Shown in pieces: positions 34,328-43,846 of a stretch of DNA of 64,000 bases; within the stretch, counting starts at the first letter, position 1, and each line of letters begins with the position of its first letter. Below the pieces are notes generated by a model. The model was not told the origin of the DNA and did no database searches. It saw only the letters and a list, made by a program, of their open reading frames with translations. Source of the DNA: Sphaerisporangium sp040649355 (lineage in GTDB: Bacteria > Actinomycetota > Actinomycetes > Streptosporangiales > Streptosporangiaceae); assembly GCF_043197795.1 (NCBI RefSeq), contig NZ_JBICTU010000011.1, positions 124,001 to 188,000 of the forward strand, written 5' to 3'. A program made the position numbers and the translations under genes.

Positions 34328-36975
34328 GCCTTGTCTCCGATCAGGTCCAGGAAGACGTCTTCGAGACGCCCCTTCGAGCCGTTGGACGAGACCGCGCCGC
34401 CGAGCAGGTCGCTGACCGGGCCGGTCGTCACCAGGCGGCCACGGTGCATCATGACCACGTGGTCGCAGGTCTGCTCCACCTCGGCCAGCATGTGACTCGA
34501 CACGATCACCGTGCGGCCGTGCGCGGCGTAGCGGATCAGGACCTTGCGCATCTCGGCGATCTGCGGCGGGTCGAGGCCGTTGGTGGGCTCGTCCAGGACG
34601 AGCAGGTCGGGCAGGCCGAGCATGGCCTGGGCGATGGCCAGGCGCTGGCGCATGCCCTGCGAGTACGTGCGCACCGCCCGGTCGAGGGCGGCGCCGAGTG
34701 CGGCGATCTCCAGCGCCTCCTCCATGTGGGCGTCGTCCCTCGGACGTCCGGTCGCCCGCCAGTACAGGTCGAGGTTCTCCCTGCCGGTCAGGTGGGGCAG
34801 GAAGCCCGGGCCCTCCACGAACGACCCGAGCCGCGACAGGACCGGCGCGCCCGGCGTCACCCGGTGCCCGAAGATCCGTATCTCGCCCGCGTCCGGATGG
34901 ATCAGGCCCATCAGCATGCGCATCGTCGTCGTCTTGCCCGCGCCGTTCGGCCCGAGCAGGCCGAGGACCTGTCCCTGCTCGACGCGGAACGACAGGTCGT
35001 CCACCGCCGGCTCGCCGCCGCGGTACTTCTTGGTGAGGCCGGTGATCTGCAGCGGCACCCCGGCCAGCTCAGGGTCGGCTTCGCCGGTGCGGCGGACGCG
35101 CCCGAGCAGCAGCAGGACGGCCGCGACGACGAGCGCGGCGAGCGGCAGCGCCCAGATCCACCAGGCGAGGCCGGTGGCGGCGGCCGTCAGCGACGCGTCC
35201 GTGGGCACGGCGAGGTCCGGCGAGGCCAGCCCGACGCGGTGGACCGCCGGGGCGGCGGGGGAGGCGTATCCCATGTCGGTGGTGCTCAGCACGACCCGCA
35301 GCCGGTGCCCCACGTCGAACCGGTGGTCGATCACCGGAAGCGTGACCGACACGGGCGTGCCCGCCTGGGTCGCGGTGACCCGCAGCGGGGCGACCAGGCC
35401 CTGCGGCAGCGCGGGGCGCTGCCCGCCGATGTCGTACAGCTTGGCGAACAGCGTCACCTCGCCCTCGCCGTGTACCCGGACCTTCACCACGGGCGCGCCG
35501 GTGACCTCCAGGGGCGCGGTGAGGGGCGCGGAGTCGAAGGCGGCGCTCTGCCCTGGCATGTCGATCGAGAGACCGGCCCCGCCGAGGTTGCCCAGCAGCC
35601 CGCCCAGGCCCGGCACCGTGGAGATCGAGGCGGGGGAGCCGCCCGGCGGGCTGGCCACCTGCTGGTCCGGCCCCGCGAGCCGGACCACCGGCCGCGCGGT
35701 GCCGGAGAGCCCGGGATAGCGGCCGGTGCCGGCGTGGACCAGGACGGGGCGGCGCGTGCCCGGGTCGCGCCCGCCGTCGCGGGTGACGGTGAAGGCGTCC
35801 CCGAGGGGGCTGCCGTCCTTCTTGAGCCAGTGGCCGAACCAGCCGATCGTGCGGTCGGCCACCCAGTCGGTCTCGGCGTCGCCGCCGTCGTGGCCTCCGT
35901 CGAACCAGGCGACCTCCACGGGGGCGCCGGTGGCGGCGATGGCCCTGGCGTTGGCGTCGGCGTGGCCGAGGGGGAACAGCGAGTCGTGCTTGCCCTGGAT
36001 CAGCAGGGACGGCACGCGGATCTTGCCGGGCACCGAGATCGGGCTCGACCTGCGCAGGGTCTCGACGGCTCCGGCGGTGGCGCGGCCGCTCTCCGCGACC
36101 TGCTGGTACATCTGGCAGATCTCCGGCAGGAACCGCCCGCACCGCACCTCCTGCGCCTGCGCGGCCAGGTCGACCGGGTCGGACGGCCCGCCCGGCGCCG
36201 TGCCCGTACCCGCCGTGCCCGTACCGCCCGCCGCGCCCGTACCGCCCGGCGGGCGCGCACCGCCGCCGGTGCCGGAGCCGGTCGCGCCCGTACCCGCCGC
36301 GCCGGTGAGGCCCGCCGCCCCCGGCGCGAGGGGCGAGTCGACGGCCCTGCTGAAGAACAGCCCGGCCCACATGCGCTTGAAGACGCCCTTCTCGGGCCCC
36401 TGGCCGGTGGCGTCGGGGAAGAGCGCGTCCGCCAGGTCGTACCAGGTGATCTGCGGGACGATCGCGTCGATCCTGCTGTCGTAGGCGGCGGCCATCAGGG
36501 TGATCGCCCCGCCGTACGAGCCTCCTGCCATGCCGAGGCGGGGGTCGCCCGGGGAGTCGAGCAGCACCTCGGGCCGTTTGGCGACCCAGTCGATCAGCTG
36601 CCTGACGTCCTTGACCTCGTAGTCGGGGGAGTTGAGCGCGATCTGCCCGGTGGAGGCGCCGAACCCCCGCGCCGACCAGGTCAGCACCGCGTAGCCCGCC
36701 CGCGACAGCCGTACGGCCTCGTCGCGCACGCTCTGCTTGCTGCCGCCGAACCCGTGGGCGAGGAGCACCGCGGGCGCCCTGCCGCCTCCGGCCGGGGGGA
36801 AGAAGGTGGTGTCCAGCGTCACGCGCTGGTCGTCACGCGGCCCGTCGACGACCGGGATCGCCTGGTCGAACCCCGTCACCGGCGCCGGTGACGGCCAAAG
36901 AGCCCACACCGCCGCGCCCAGGACCAGTAGCGCCGCGACGATCAACGCCGCCGGCCGCCTCCCCGCAAGCTTCAT
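34324..36975 (-). CDS. Fusion of secreted S15/CocE-like hydrolase and ABC-2 transporter ATPase
   Basis: 883 residues. An N-terminal membrane anchor (about 8-28) precedes an alpha/beta hydrolase domain of the X-Pro dipeptidyl-peptidase/CocE type: oxyanion region AHGFGG near 73, nucleophile S153 in GGSYGG, a downstream Asp in IQGKHDSLFPL and His in DGGHDGGD. A Gly/Ala/Thr-rich insert covers 218-265. A jelly-roll-like region follows to about 600. A second membrane helix (about 606-628) leads to a complete ABC ATPase: Walker A GPNGAGKTT, signature YSQGMRQR and Walker B LLVLDEPTNGLD. The hydrolase is therefore outside and the ATPase inside. The permease gene overlaps downstream. The exported substrate may be the hydrolase's own target or product. 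Confidence 0.85.
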   Translation of the reverse strand: MKLAGRRPAALIVAALLVLGAAVWALWPSPAPVTGFDQAIPVVDGPRDDQRVTLDTTFFPPAGGGRAPAVLLAHGFGGSKQSVRDEAVRLSRAGYAVLTWSARGFGASTGQIALNSPDYEVKDVRQLIDWVAKRPEVLLDSPGDPRLGMAGGSYGGAITLMAAAYDSRIDAIVPQITWYDLADALFPDATGQGPEKGVFKRMWAGLFFSRAVDSPLAPGAAGLTGAAGTGATGSGTGGGARPPGGTGAAGGTGTAGTGTAPGGPSDPVDLAAQAQEVRCGRFLPEICQMYQQVAESGRATAGAVETLRRSSPISVPGKIRVPSLLIQGKHDSLFPLGHADANARAIAATGAPVEVAWFDGGHDGGDAETDWVADRTIGWFGHWLKKDGSPLGDAFTVTRDGGRDPGTRRPVLVHAGTGRYPGLSGTARPVVRLAGPDQQVASPPGGSPASISTVPGLGGLLGNLGGAGLSIDMPGQSAAFDSAPLTAPLEVTGAPVVKVRVHGEGEVTLFAKLYDIGGQRPALPQGLVAPLRVTATQAGTPVSVTLPVIDHRFDVGHRLRVVLSTTDMGYASPAAPAVHRVGLASPDLAVPTDASLTAAATGLAWWIWALPLAALVVAAVLLLLGRVRRTGEADPELAGVPLQITGLTKKYRGGEPAVDDLSFRVEQGQVLGLLGPNGAGKTTTMRMLMGLIHPDAGEIRIFGHRVTPGAPVLSRLGSFVEGPGFLPHLTGRENLDLYWRATGRPRDDAHMEEALEIAALGAALDRAVRTYSQGMRQRLAIAQAMLGLPDLLVLDEPTNGLDPPQIAEMRKVLIRYAAHGRTVIVSSHMLAEVEQTCDHVVMMHRGRLVTTGPVSDLLGGAVSSNGSKGRLEDVFLDLIGDKA
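36181..36324 (-). repeat. Low-complexity Gly/Ala/Thr-coding repeat inside the fusion gene
   Basis: Short units such as CCCGTACCGCCC recur and encode a Gly/Ala/Thr/Pro run (residues 218-265) inserted into the hydrolase domain. The run probably forms a flexible surface loop and its length is likely to vary between strains. Confidence 0.6.
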
Positions 36976-37096
36976 GCCGAGAGCCTACTTATCGCCGCTG
37001 AGAGATCGCTGAGACGCCTCGCCCGAGGTGGATGCGGGTTATCTCGGGGAAGTCCCCGATTGCGGAGCATGTCGAGGACCGGCATCATTTCATCGC

Positions 37097-38263
37097 GTGA
37101 AGTTAGGTGCGGCTATCAAGGACAAGGCCACTCGCTGGGTCGAGTGGGCCCTTCCCTACTGGACCAGGGGAGAGGCGGGCAGGGAGACCCCGCCGGACCT
37201 CTTCCGGGTCCTCTACCTCGGCTGGATCGTCGCATTCGTGCTGAAGGTCTTCGGCGCCTCCTGGGACGTCTCCTGGCACTTCAAGTGGCTGCGCGACGAC
37301 CTCGCTCCACCGCACCTGCTCAACAGCGCCGGCACGGCCATCGTGGTCGCGCTGGTGATCGTGCACAGCTACACCGGGTACGGCGTCGACCGCACGGCGC
37401 AGAGGCTGATCCAGTGGGGCACCGGGGCGTTCCTGATCGCGGTCCCGATCGACCTGATCAACCACAGGGTGAACGGCGTCGACATCACCTCGTGGAGCCC
37501 TTCCCACATGCTGCTCTACGTCGGCACGGCGTTCATGATCGCCGGAGTGATCCGCGGGTGGTACCTCTACGCGCCCGAGGGCGGGCAGCGCCCGATCGTC
37601 CTTGGAGCGCTCTTCGCCTTCTTCCTGGAGAACATCCTCTTCCCGAGCGAGCACCAGGAGTACGGCGTGCTGGAGCTCGCCTCCTGGGATCGCGGGCCCC
37701 AGTTCGTGTACGCCGAGCCGAGCCTGCTCGACTTCGCCGCCAACCAGATGGGCCGCCCGGTAGACCGGGGCATGGTGGAGAAGTTCTCGCTGCCCGTCCC
37801 CGACTGGGTGTATCCCCTGTGGTTCGGCATCGCGGCGGTGCTCGTGCTGGTCGTGGCGCACAGGCTGATCGGCCGCAGGTGGGCCGCCACGGCGGTGGCC
37901 GCCGTGTACGTCGGCTTCCGCGCCGCCATCTGGCCGCTGCTCGTCGTCTTCCACTTCCCGCCGTCGGCCGTCCCGTTCTTCCTGCTCGCCGCCGCCGTCT
38001 GCGTCGACCTGGCGTTCCTGGTGCGGATCCCGGCGGCCCGTGCGGCGCTCGGCGCCCTGGTGGTCACAGGAGCGGTCTACGGCGGGCTCGCCGTGCAGGA
38101 CCGCCTGCTGGACGCCCCGCCCTACATGCTCGCCTCGGCGCCGGTCGCCGCCGTCGTGCTCGGCGCGGCGTGGTTCGGCGTCGAGTGGTACGGCCGCAGG
38201 CGCTCGGGCGCGTCCGCGACCCCGAGCCCCCTCCCGGCGCCGGTCGCCCCCGCCACGCCGTAG
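37097..38263 (+). CDS. Multi-pass membrane protein, unknown function
   Basis: 388 residues with some nine or ten hydrophobic helices from about residue 40 to 365. His-rich spots inside or next to helices (WDVSWHFKW, LINHRVNG, SPSHMLLY, FPSEHQEYG) could bind metal or haem. I do not recognise the family with confidence. The C-terminal tail is Ala/Pro-rich. The GTG at 37097 is used. It is divergent from the hydrolase-ATPase fusion and convergent with the copC/copD pair, separated from that by a strong terminator. A link to copper is only suggested by position. Confidence 0.7.
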   Translation: MKLGAAIKDKATRWVEWALPYWTRGEAGRETPPDLFRVLYLGWIVAFVLKVFGASWDVSWHFKWLRDDLAPPHLLNSAGTAIVVALVIVHSYTGYGVDRTAQRLIQWGTGAFLIAVPIDLINHRVNGVDITSWSPSHMLLYVGTAFMIAGVIRGWYLYAPEGGQRPIVLGALFAFFLENILFPSEHQEYGVLELASWDRGPQFVYAEPSLLDFAANQMGRPVDRGMVEKFSLPVPDWVYPLWFGIAAVLVLVVAHRLIGRRWAATAVAAVYVGFRAAIWPLLVVFHFPPSAVPFFLLAAAVCVDLAFLVRIPAARAALGALVVTGAVYGGLAVQDRLLDAPPYMLASAPVAAVVLGAAWFGVEWYGRRRSGASATPSPLPAPVAPATP

Positions 38264-38308
38264 CCGCCTTCCCGGGCCGCGCGACCGCGGCCCGGGCCGA
38301 AAGGCGGC
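38263..38308. terminator. Strong bidirectional stem-loop
   Basis: An inner perfect 11-bp stem (38271-38281 with 38286-38296, loop CGAC) is extended by an outer 8-bp stem with a 4-nt bulge. It lies between the stops of two convergent genes. Confidence 0.75.
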
Positions 38309-38315
38309 CTCCCGG

Positions 38316-39371
38316 TCAGGCGACCGGGGCGCGGGTCAGCGCGACGGCGACGCCGTAGGCCAGGCCCATGACGCCGGCTTCGAGCGCGGCCCAGGCGGCG
38401 AACGCCGTCGCCTGCCGCCGCGCGACACCCGGAAGCAGGCGCCAGCGGATGTGGGCCCCGAGCGCCCCCACCGCGCACACCAGGATGGTCTTGGCGACCA
38501 CCAGCTGCCCGTAGTGGGTCGTGAACAGCGACCCTGGCAGCCGCGTGGCCGGTGAGAGCCCCAGCTCCACCAGGCCGTTGAACAGGCCGGAGAGGGTCAC
38601 CACGACCAGCGAGACGGTGGCCAGCCGCGAGAACCTCGGAAGGGCACGGGCCAGCAGGTCGCGGTCGGTCGTCAGCAGCACGGCCAGCGCCACGAGGCCG
38701 CCCGTCCACGCCGACGCCCCGACGACGTGCAGCTCCATCGAGACCATGCTCAGGTCGTGCCAGTACCAGTTCGAGGCGTGGCCGCTTACCGGCAGGGGCA
38801 GCAGGCCGAACACCGCGACGACGACGCGCAGCTCGGCGGGCACCTTCTCGCCGAAGCGCACGGCGAGCAGCCCGAAGCACGTGTAGATCAGGGCGCACGC
38901 GGCGCTGATCACCAGCCCCTGGCCGGAGCCGATCACGCTGACGTACGCGGCGGGGTCGGGCACGCGGCCGGGGGTGACCTCGGCGGCGCTGAGCACCATG
39001 GCCACCAGCGCCGCGACGGCCCACCCGAACGCCGCGAGCACCGCCCAGCTCCGGGCCCTGGTGAGCACCGGCTCGGTGCGGTGCGGATCGTCGAAGCCCA
39101 GGAACCGGGGAAGCAGGCTGAGCCCGACGGTCGCGAGGGCGCACAGGTCGAGGACCAGGCGGACGACCGGCAGGCCGTACTCGACGACCGGTCCGGGGAC
39201 CGCGATCCCCGGGACGGCCCCCGGCGAGGTCCACCAGCTCGCCACCAGCACGGCCAGGAGCGCGGCGCCCGCCGCCCCCCAGACCGGCCGCCACCGCGCC
39301 TCCCCGGCGGCCGTGACCGTTTCCGCCGCGCTCGCCGGCCCGGCCGTCTCGGCCCGCTCGGTGGTGCTCAC
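38316..39371 (-). CDS. copD: CopD family copper resistance/transport membrane protein
   Basis: 351 residues with eight predicted helices. The CopD features are His and Trp residues near helix ends in SGHASNWYWHDLSMVSMELHVVGA, split around two helices, plus LFTTHYGQLVVAKT. It probably moves copper across the membrane together with CopC. The GTG start overlaps the copC stop by 4 nt (GTGA). The first ~30 residues are Ala/Thr/Glu-rich and cytoplasmic. Confidence 0.9.
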   Translation of the reverse strand: MSTTERAETAGPASAAETVTAAGEARWRPVWGAAGAALLAVLVASWWTSPGAVPGIAVPGPVVEYGLPVVRLVLDLCALATVGLSLLPRFLGFDDPHRTEPVLTRARSWAVLAAFGWAVAALVAMVLSAAEVTPGRVPDPAAYVSVIGSGQGLVISAACALIYTCFGLLAVRFGEKVPAELRVVVAVFGLLPLPVSGHASNWYWHDLSMVSMELHVVGASAWTGGLVALAVLLTTDRDLLARALPRFSRLATVSLVVVTLSGLFNGLVELGLSPATRLPGSLFTTHYGQLVVAKTILVCAVGALGAHIRWRLLPGVARRQATAFAAWAALEAGVMGLAYGVAVALTRAPVA

Positions 39372-39916
39372 GCGCCCTGTCCCTTCGCCTGGCGCCCCTG
39401 GCGGGCGACCACGAGGATGCCGAGGCCGGAGAGCAGCAGCGCGACCACCAGCAGCCCCCACACCCAGCCGCCGCCGCTCGCCGGGGGAACCGCCGAGGCG
39501 GACGGATCCTTCGTGGCGGGCACGGCCGCGGGCGCGGGGGTGGGAGCCGGGGCGGCGCCGCCGGCGACGGTGAAGCCGACCTTCCCGCTGACCGGGTGGC
39601 CGTCGTTGGAGACGATCTGGTAGCCGACGACGTAGGCGCCGGCCGCCGCCGTGACCGGAAGCGTGGCCGTCACCGTGTTGTCCACGACCTCGACCGGGGC
39701 CTTGGAGACCGCGCCGTCCGGGCCGGTCAGCGCGACCTGGGCGAAGTCGGCCCTGACCGGCTGGTCGAAGGTCAGCGTAACCCGGCCGGGCACGGAGGCG
39801 AGCCGGGCGCCGTCCTTCGGATCGCTGCCCGTCAGCACGTTGTGAGCCTGGGCGGGCGCGACGGCCACGGCCAGCGCCGCGCAGGCCACCAGCAGGACCG
39901 TAAGGAGTCGCCTCAC
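39368..39916 (-). CDS. copC: CopC-domain copper-binding protein, membrane-anchored
   Basis: 182 residues. A signal peptide ends at AQA, leaving H25 as the mature N-terminus, the usual Cu(II)-binding histidine of CopC. The domain runs to about residue 115, with the second copper site in SNDGHPVSG. A Pro/Ala-rich stalk and one membrane helix (about 153-172, WGLLVVALLLSGLGILVVA in part) tether it to the outside of the membrane. It hands copper to the coupled CopD. Confidence 0.92.
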   Translation of the reverse strand: MRRLLTVLLVACAALAVAVAPAQAHNVLTGSDPKDGARLASVPGRVTLTFDQPVRADFAQVALTGPDGAVSKAPVEVVDNTVTATLPVTAAAGAYVVGYQIVSNDGHPVSGKVGFTVAGGAAPAPTPAPAAVPATKDPSASAVPPASGGGWVWGLLVVALLLSGLGILVVARQGRQAKGQGA

Positions 39917-40046
39917 CGCGATATGACCTTTCCTTCGCGTTCAACGGACGGAGCCATGGTGCCACCTATGCGCGCGCAAAGCGTCCCGGAGGCGGGCGGG
40001 GGCAGGGGGAGACGACCACGCGTCGCCTGGTCGTAGGCTTGTCGGC

Positions 40047-40820
40047 GTGGAACCTGGGCTGTTGTTCGACAGCGCCGCCGCGCACTACAGCAGATACCGC
40101 CACGGGTACGGCGACGAGGTGGTCGGTCACATCGCGAGCGAGCTGTCCCTCGGCAGGCGTTCGAGGGTGCTCGACCTCGGCTGCGGCCCCGGCACGCTCG
40201 CGATCCCCCTGTCCCGGTTCGCCGGCGCGATCGTGGCCGTCGATCCGAGCGACGACATGCTCGCCGAGGGAGCGCGCCAGGCGCCCACCGCGAACATCAC
40301 CTGGCTGAAGGGCGATTCGAGCCGCCTGACGGCCCTGCCGCTCGGGCGCGTCGACCACACCGTCATGGGCCGGTCGTTCCACTGGATGGACCGGGCGCGG
40401 GTGCTCGCCGACCTGGACGCCCTGCTCCCGCCGGCCGGGGCCGTCGTGCTGGTCGGGCCGGCCCGCGACCCGGTCGAGCCGCCCTGGGAGCCCGTGGCGC
40501 AGGCCGTGCGGCAGAGCTTCGGCCTTGAGTGGCGTGCCGGCACCGACTGCTACCACAGATCGGCGCGCCACCACGTCGAGCTGCTGGCCGAGTCTCCCTT
40601 CCACGACCTGACCAGCGCCTCCTTCCACCGTACGGCCCGCCGCGACGCCGAGGCCGTGATCGGGCTGCAGCTGTCGTACTCCTACTCCACCCCGGCCCGC
40701 CTCGGCGACCGGCTGCCGGCGTTCGTGGAAGCCCTCGGCCAGGCGCTGGCGGAGGCGCACCCGAGCGGAGTCTGGGAAGAGGAGATCGCCACCGAGGTCG
40801 TGGTGGCCCGCAGGCCCTGA
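40047..40820 (+). CDS. Class I SAM-dependent methyltransferase
   Basis: 257 residues. The SAM-binding motif I is VLDLGCGPGTLAIPL near residues 40-54. Motif II is in IVAVDPSDDML, and the post-II segment is DHTVMGRSFHWMD, typical of the methyltransferase type 11 group. The substrate is unknown. The GTG at 40047 is used. The gene is divergent from copC and 122 nt upstream of the MFS gene. Confidence 0.88.
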   Translation: MEPGLLFDSAAAHYSRYRHGYGDEVVGHIASELSLGRRSRVLDLGCGPGTLAIPLSRFAGAIVAVDPSDDMLAEGARQAPTANITWLKGDSSRLTALPLGRVDHTVMGRSFHWMDRARVLADLDALLPPAGAVVLVGPARDPVEPPWEPVAQAVRQSFGLEWRAGTDCYHRSARHHVELLAESPFHDLTSASFHRTARRDAEAVIGLQLSYSYSTPARLGDRLPAFVEALGQALAEAHPSGVWEEEIATEVVVARRP

Positions 40821-40942
40821 CCGCCCTTCGGCCACCGATATGATCTCGGGGTCGTCGAGCCGGGCCGGCGGATGGCAGGTCTTCAGCGGGAGGGCCGGTG
40901 CGACCAAGATCCCGGCACCCCTCACTACCAGGAGCCACGCTG

Positions 40943-42229
40943 GTGAGTACTGTTCCCCCGGTCACGCCGCCGGCCGGCGTCCCTGTCGCCCTCGCCGAGC
41001 CCGTGCGCCGGGTGGGGCCGCGCTGGATCACGTTCATCTCGCTGGCGAACCTCGCCCTGTGGATGGCCTTCTTCGGCCCCCTGCAGGTGCTGCTGCCCCA
41101 GCAGATCGCGGCGGCCGACCCCGCGGGCAAGGAGGCCGCCCTGGCCTGGGTGACCGGCCTCGGCGCCGCCGTCGCCCTGGTCCTCAGCCCCGTGGCGGGC
41201 GCCCTGTCCGACCGTACGGCGGGCCGCTTCGGCAGGCGCCACCCGTGGACGCTGGCGGGCGCGGTGGCGGGCGGTCTCGGCCTGGCCTTCCTCGCCTTCC
41301 AGGGCACGGTCGCGGGTGTGGCGATCGGCTGGTGCCTGGCGCAGGCCGGGCTCAACGCCATGCAGGCCTCGCTCACGGCGGGGGTGCCCGACCACGTGCC
41401 GGTGAGCCAGCGCGGCCAGGTGTCCGGGTGGATCGGCGTCCCGCAGACGCTGGGGGTGGTGCTGGCGGTCGTGGTCGTGACGATGGTCGCCACGACCACC
41501 AGGTCCGGATACCTGCTGATCGGCGCGCTGGTCCCGCTGTGCGTGCTTCCGTTCGTGTTCACCACCCCCGACGCGCGGCTGCCCGCCGCGCACCGGAGGC
41601 CTTTCGACGTCAGGGAGTTCCTGCGGGGCTTCTGGATCAGCCCGCGCGAGCACCCGGACTTCGCCTGGGCCTGGCTGACCCGGTTCCTGATGCAGCTCGG
41701 GAACGCCATGGCCCTGCTCTACCTGCTCTACTTCCTCACCGACGCGGTCCACTACGAGCGGCGGTTCCCCGGCCAGAAGGCCGAGGACGGCCTGCTCGTG
41801 CTCATCCTGATCTACACGGCGACCGTCGTGCTCACCACGGTCGTCAGCGGCGTGGTCTCCGATCGCCTGGGCCGCCGCAAGACCCTCGTGACGGTCTCGG
41901 GCGTCATCAGCGCGGTGCCCGCCGTGATCATGGCCTTCTGGCCCGAGTGGACGATGGTCATGGTGGCCGCGGTCATCATGGGCGTCGGCTTCGGCATCTA
42001 CCTCTCGGTGGACAACGCGCTGGTCACCCAGGTGCTCCCGGCCGCTTCGGGCCGGGCGAAGGACCTCGGGGTCATCAACGTCGCCAACACGGGCCCGCAG
42101 GTGCTCGGCCCGGTGATCGCGGGCCCGATCGTGGCGAGCCTCGGCGGCTATCCCGTCCTCTTCCTCACCGCGGCCGCGCTCGCGCTGGTCGGCGCGGGCC
42201 TGGTGTGGAAGATCCGGTCCGTGCCCTGA
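40943..42229 (+). CDS. MFS transporter (sugar/glycoside type)
   Basis: 428 residues with twelve membrane helices. The loop 2-3 signature is seen as GALSDRTAGRFGRRHPW, and its repeat between helices 8 and 9 is GVVSDRLGRRKT. The general pattern resembles the SLC45/GPH sugar carrier group found next to glycosidase genes in actinomycetes. The GTG at 40943 follows AGGAG at 40929-40933. It ends head-on against the cupin/PmoA/Gfo operon, so a role in carbohydrate uptake is plausible. Confidence 0.88.
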   Translation: MSTVPPVTPPAGVPVALAEPVRRVGPRWITFISLANLALWMAFFGPLQVLLPQQIAAADPAGKEAALAWVTGLGAAVALVLSPVAGALSDRTAGRFGRRHPWTLAGAVAGGLGLAFLAFQGTVAGVAIGWCLAQAGLNAMQASLTAGVPDHVPVSQRGQVSGWIGVPQTLGVVLAVVVVTMVATTTRSGYLLIGALVPLCVLPFVFTTPDARLPAAHRRPFDVREFLRGFWISPREHPDFAWAWLTRFLMQLGNAMALLYLLYFLTDAVHYERRFPGQKAEDGLLVLILIYTATVVLTTVVSGVVSDRLGRRKTLVTVSGVISAVPAVIMAFWPEWTMVMVAAVIMGVGFGIYLSVDNALVTQVLPAASGRAKDLGVINVANTGPQVLGPVIAGPIVASLGGYPVLFLTAAALALVGAGLVWKIRSVP

Positions 42230-42287
42230 CGGCGTGCTCCACCGAGATCGGAGCCCAAGGGGCCGGACCCCGGCCGGCGGTGCCCGG

Positions 42288-42962
42288 TCAGCCGTCGAGC
42301 AGGTAGGTGTCGAGCCTGCCGCACATGCCGAGCCGGGCCTCGGGGGAGGCCGTCATGACCCGGGCCTGCCTGAGGTGGCCGGCGTCGCCCTCGCGCAGCG
42401 CCTGGAGGTGGACCCCGGTGACCTCGGCGGCCTGGTGCGCCCCCTCCCTCCACCGCTTCTCGAAGGCGTCCAGCTTGCCGGAGACGATGCGCGCCGCCTG
42501 GCTGTGGAAGGCCGCCAGGGCGTCGCGCCCGTTGTCCCGCAGCTCCCGGAAGCCCTCGATCGCCACGTCACGGCGGCGCCGCGCCCCCTCGGCGTCGGTG
42601 ATCGCGGAGATCTCGCCGTACATGACCGGGTCGGCCAGCACGGAGGGCGGAAAGGTGAAGACCGCGTCCCCGGCCTCGGGCAGGCCGCTGTTCTGCATGA
42701 CGACCACGATCCTCAGCCGCCCGTCGTCGTTGACCAGCCGGTGGACGGTCCCGGGGGTGAACCAGACCACGGCCCCGGGTTCGAGGGGCGTCACGGCGTA
42801 CCCCTCCCAGGTCAGCGTCTGGACCGACCCGGTGCCCTCGACCACGATGTAGGCCTCCGAGCAGAGCAGGTGCATGTGCGGAGAGCCGCCGCAGACGCCG
42901 TCGGCCGAGGACCAGTCGTAGACCCGCAGCCCGGACACGCCGACGCCGCCGGGAAAGCTCAT
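42288..42962 (-). CDS. Cupin domain protein
   Basis: 224 residues. The cupin barrel in the first half shows a metal-site pattern: GGSPHMHLLCSEAYIVVEG (two His and Glu) and the second motif with PGTVHRLVND. The C-terminal ~110 residues are helical with no recognised fold. Sugar-related isomerase or oxygenase roles are known in the family. The ATG overlaps the PmoA-like gene stop by 4 nt. It is the last gene of the operon. Confidence 0.85.
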   Translation of the reverse strand: MSFPGGVGVSGLRVYDWSSADGVCGGSPHMHLLCSEAYIVVEGTGSVQTLTWEGYAVTPLEPGAVVWFTPGTVHRLVNDDGRLRIVVVMQNSGLPEAGDAVFTFPPSVLADPVMYGEISAITDAEGARRRRDVAIEGFRELRDNGRDALAAFHSQAARIVSGKLDAFEKRWREGAHQAAEVTGVHLQALREGDAGHLRQARVMTASPEARLGMCGRLDTYLLDG

Positions 42963-43846
42963 GGACGCACCTCCAGGGGGTGGGCGCGCACGTACGCCTC
43001 CAGCCGGTCGCGGTCCCAGGCGCCGTCCGCGACGACCACGCGGTAGCGGTGGCGCAAGGTCGCGCCGGCGGGCAGCTCGACCTCCTCGAAGAACGCCAGG
43101 GAGGGGTTCACGGCGGCGAAGGGGGTGGTGCGCACGAACCAGGTGGTGCCGGGTGCGGCGAGGAACAGAAGGGTCGAGGCGCGGTCCACCTCGTCGTGCT
43201 CGCCGGTGTAGGCGAGCCAGGACGCGGTGCGCCCCATCATCTCGGGGCCGCCCTGCCCGTCCGCCGCGATCACCCGGCCGTCGGCGAAGGACCTCGGGCC
43301 CCGCCAGAACAGCCCGCTGTACCCGGCCATGAGCCTGCCCTCGGTCGTCGGGCTGCCGAAGCGCAGCGGCTCCCCGCGCACGTTGGTGATCGAGGTGGAG
43401 AAGTCGAGCGCCCAGGAGTCGTCCTCGGTGTCCCGTACGGCCAGCTCCCGCACCTCGTCCACCCAGTGCTCTCCGGCCTGCGTGTGCCAGGTCAGGCGCT
43501 CGCGGCCGGGGGAGGTGAACTCCTCGTGGCGCATCGTGCCGACGTTCGGCAGGTCGGCGTAGCCCCGCTCGCGCACGTAGCTGACGCCGCCCCAGAAGTT
43601 CTGGCCCGACAGGTGGGAGACCGTCATCTGCAGGCCCTTGTGCCAGCGGTGGTCGTGCGGCCGGTAGGCGGTGACGACGTCGCCCGCCGGCGTTCGCAGC
43701 GGGTGGAAGTACGGCTTGGACCCCTCGAAGGCGGGCATCTCGGGCCGGTAGACGTACCGCATCAGCTCGACGCCGTCCGCCTCGGCGACCAGCTCGGTGC
43801 CGGTGTCCTTCAGCGGGTGGCTCACGGGGGCGCTGGTGCCGTTCAC
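42959..43846 (-). CDS. PmoA family protein (DUF6807)
   Basis: 295 residues. The segments PYFHPLRTPAGDVVTAYRPHDHRWHKGL and NFWGGVSYVRERGY (each within a conserved block) are characteristic of DUF6807, a beta-rich family found in polysaccharide-use loci next to Gfo/Idh/MocA enzymes. Several His residues cluster and could form an active or metal site. The GTG start overlaps the upstream oxidoreductase stop (GTGA). The function is not established. Confidence 0.85.
   Translation of the reverse strand: MNGTSAPVSHPLKDTGTELVAEADGVELMRYVYRPEMPAFEGSKPYFHPLRTPAGDVVTAYRPHDHRWHKGLQMTVSHLSGQNFWGGVSYVRERGYADLPNVGTMRHEEFTSPGRERLTWHTQAGEHWVDEVRELAVRDTEDDSWALDFSTSITNVRGEPLRFGSPTTEGRLMAGYSGLFWRGPRSFADGRVIAADGQGGPEMMGRTASWLAYTGEHDEVDRASTLLFLAAPGTTWFVRTTPFAAVNPSLAFFEEVELPAGATLRHRYRVVVADGAWDRDRLEAYVRAHPLEVRP

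Noticed and set aside
36181..36324. CRISPR-like short repeats
   Set aside because: The repeats are irregular, lie in frame inside a coding sequence and encode a Gly/Ala/Thr linker; there are no spacers or cas genes.
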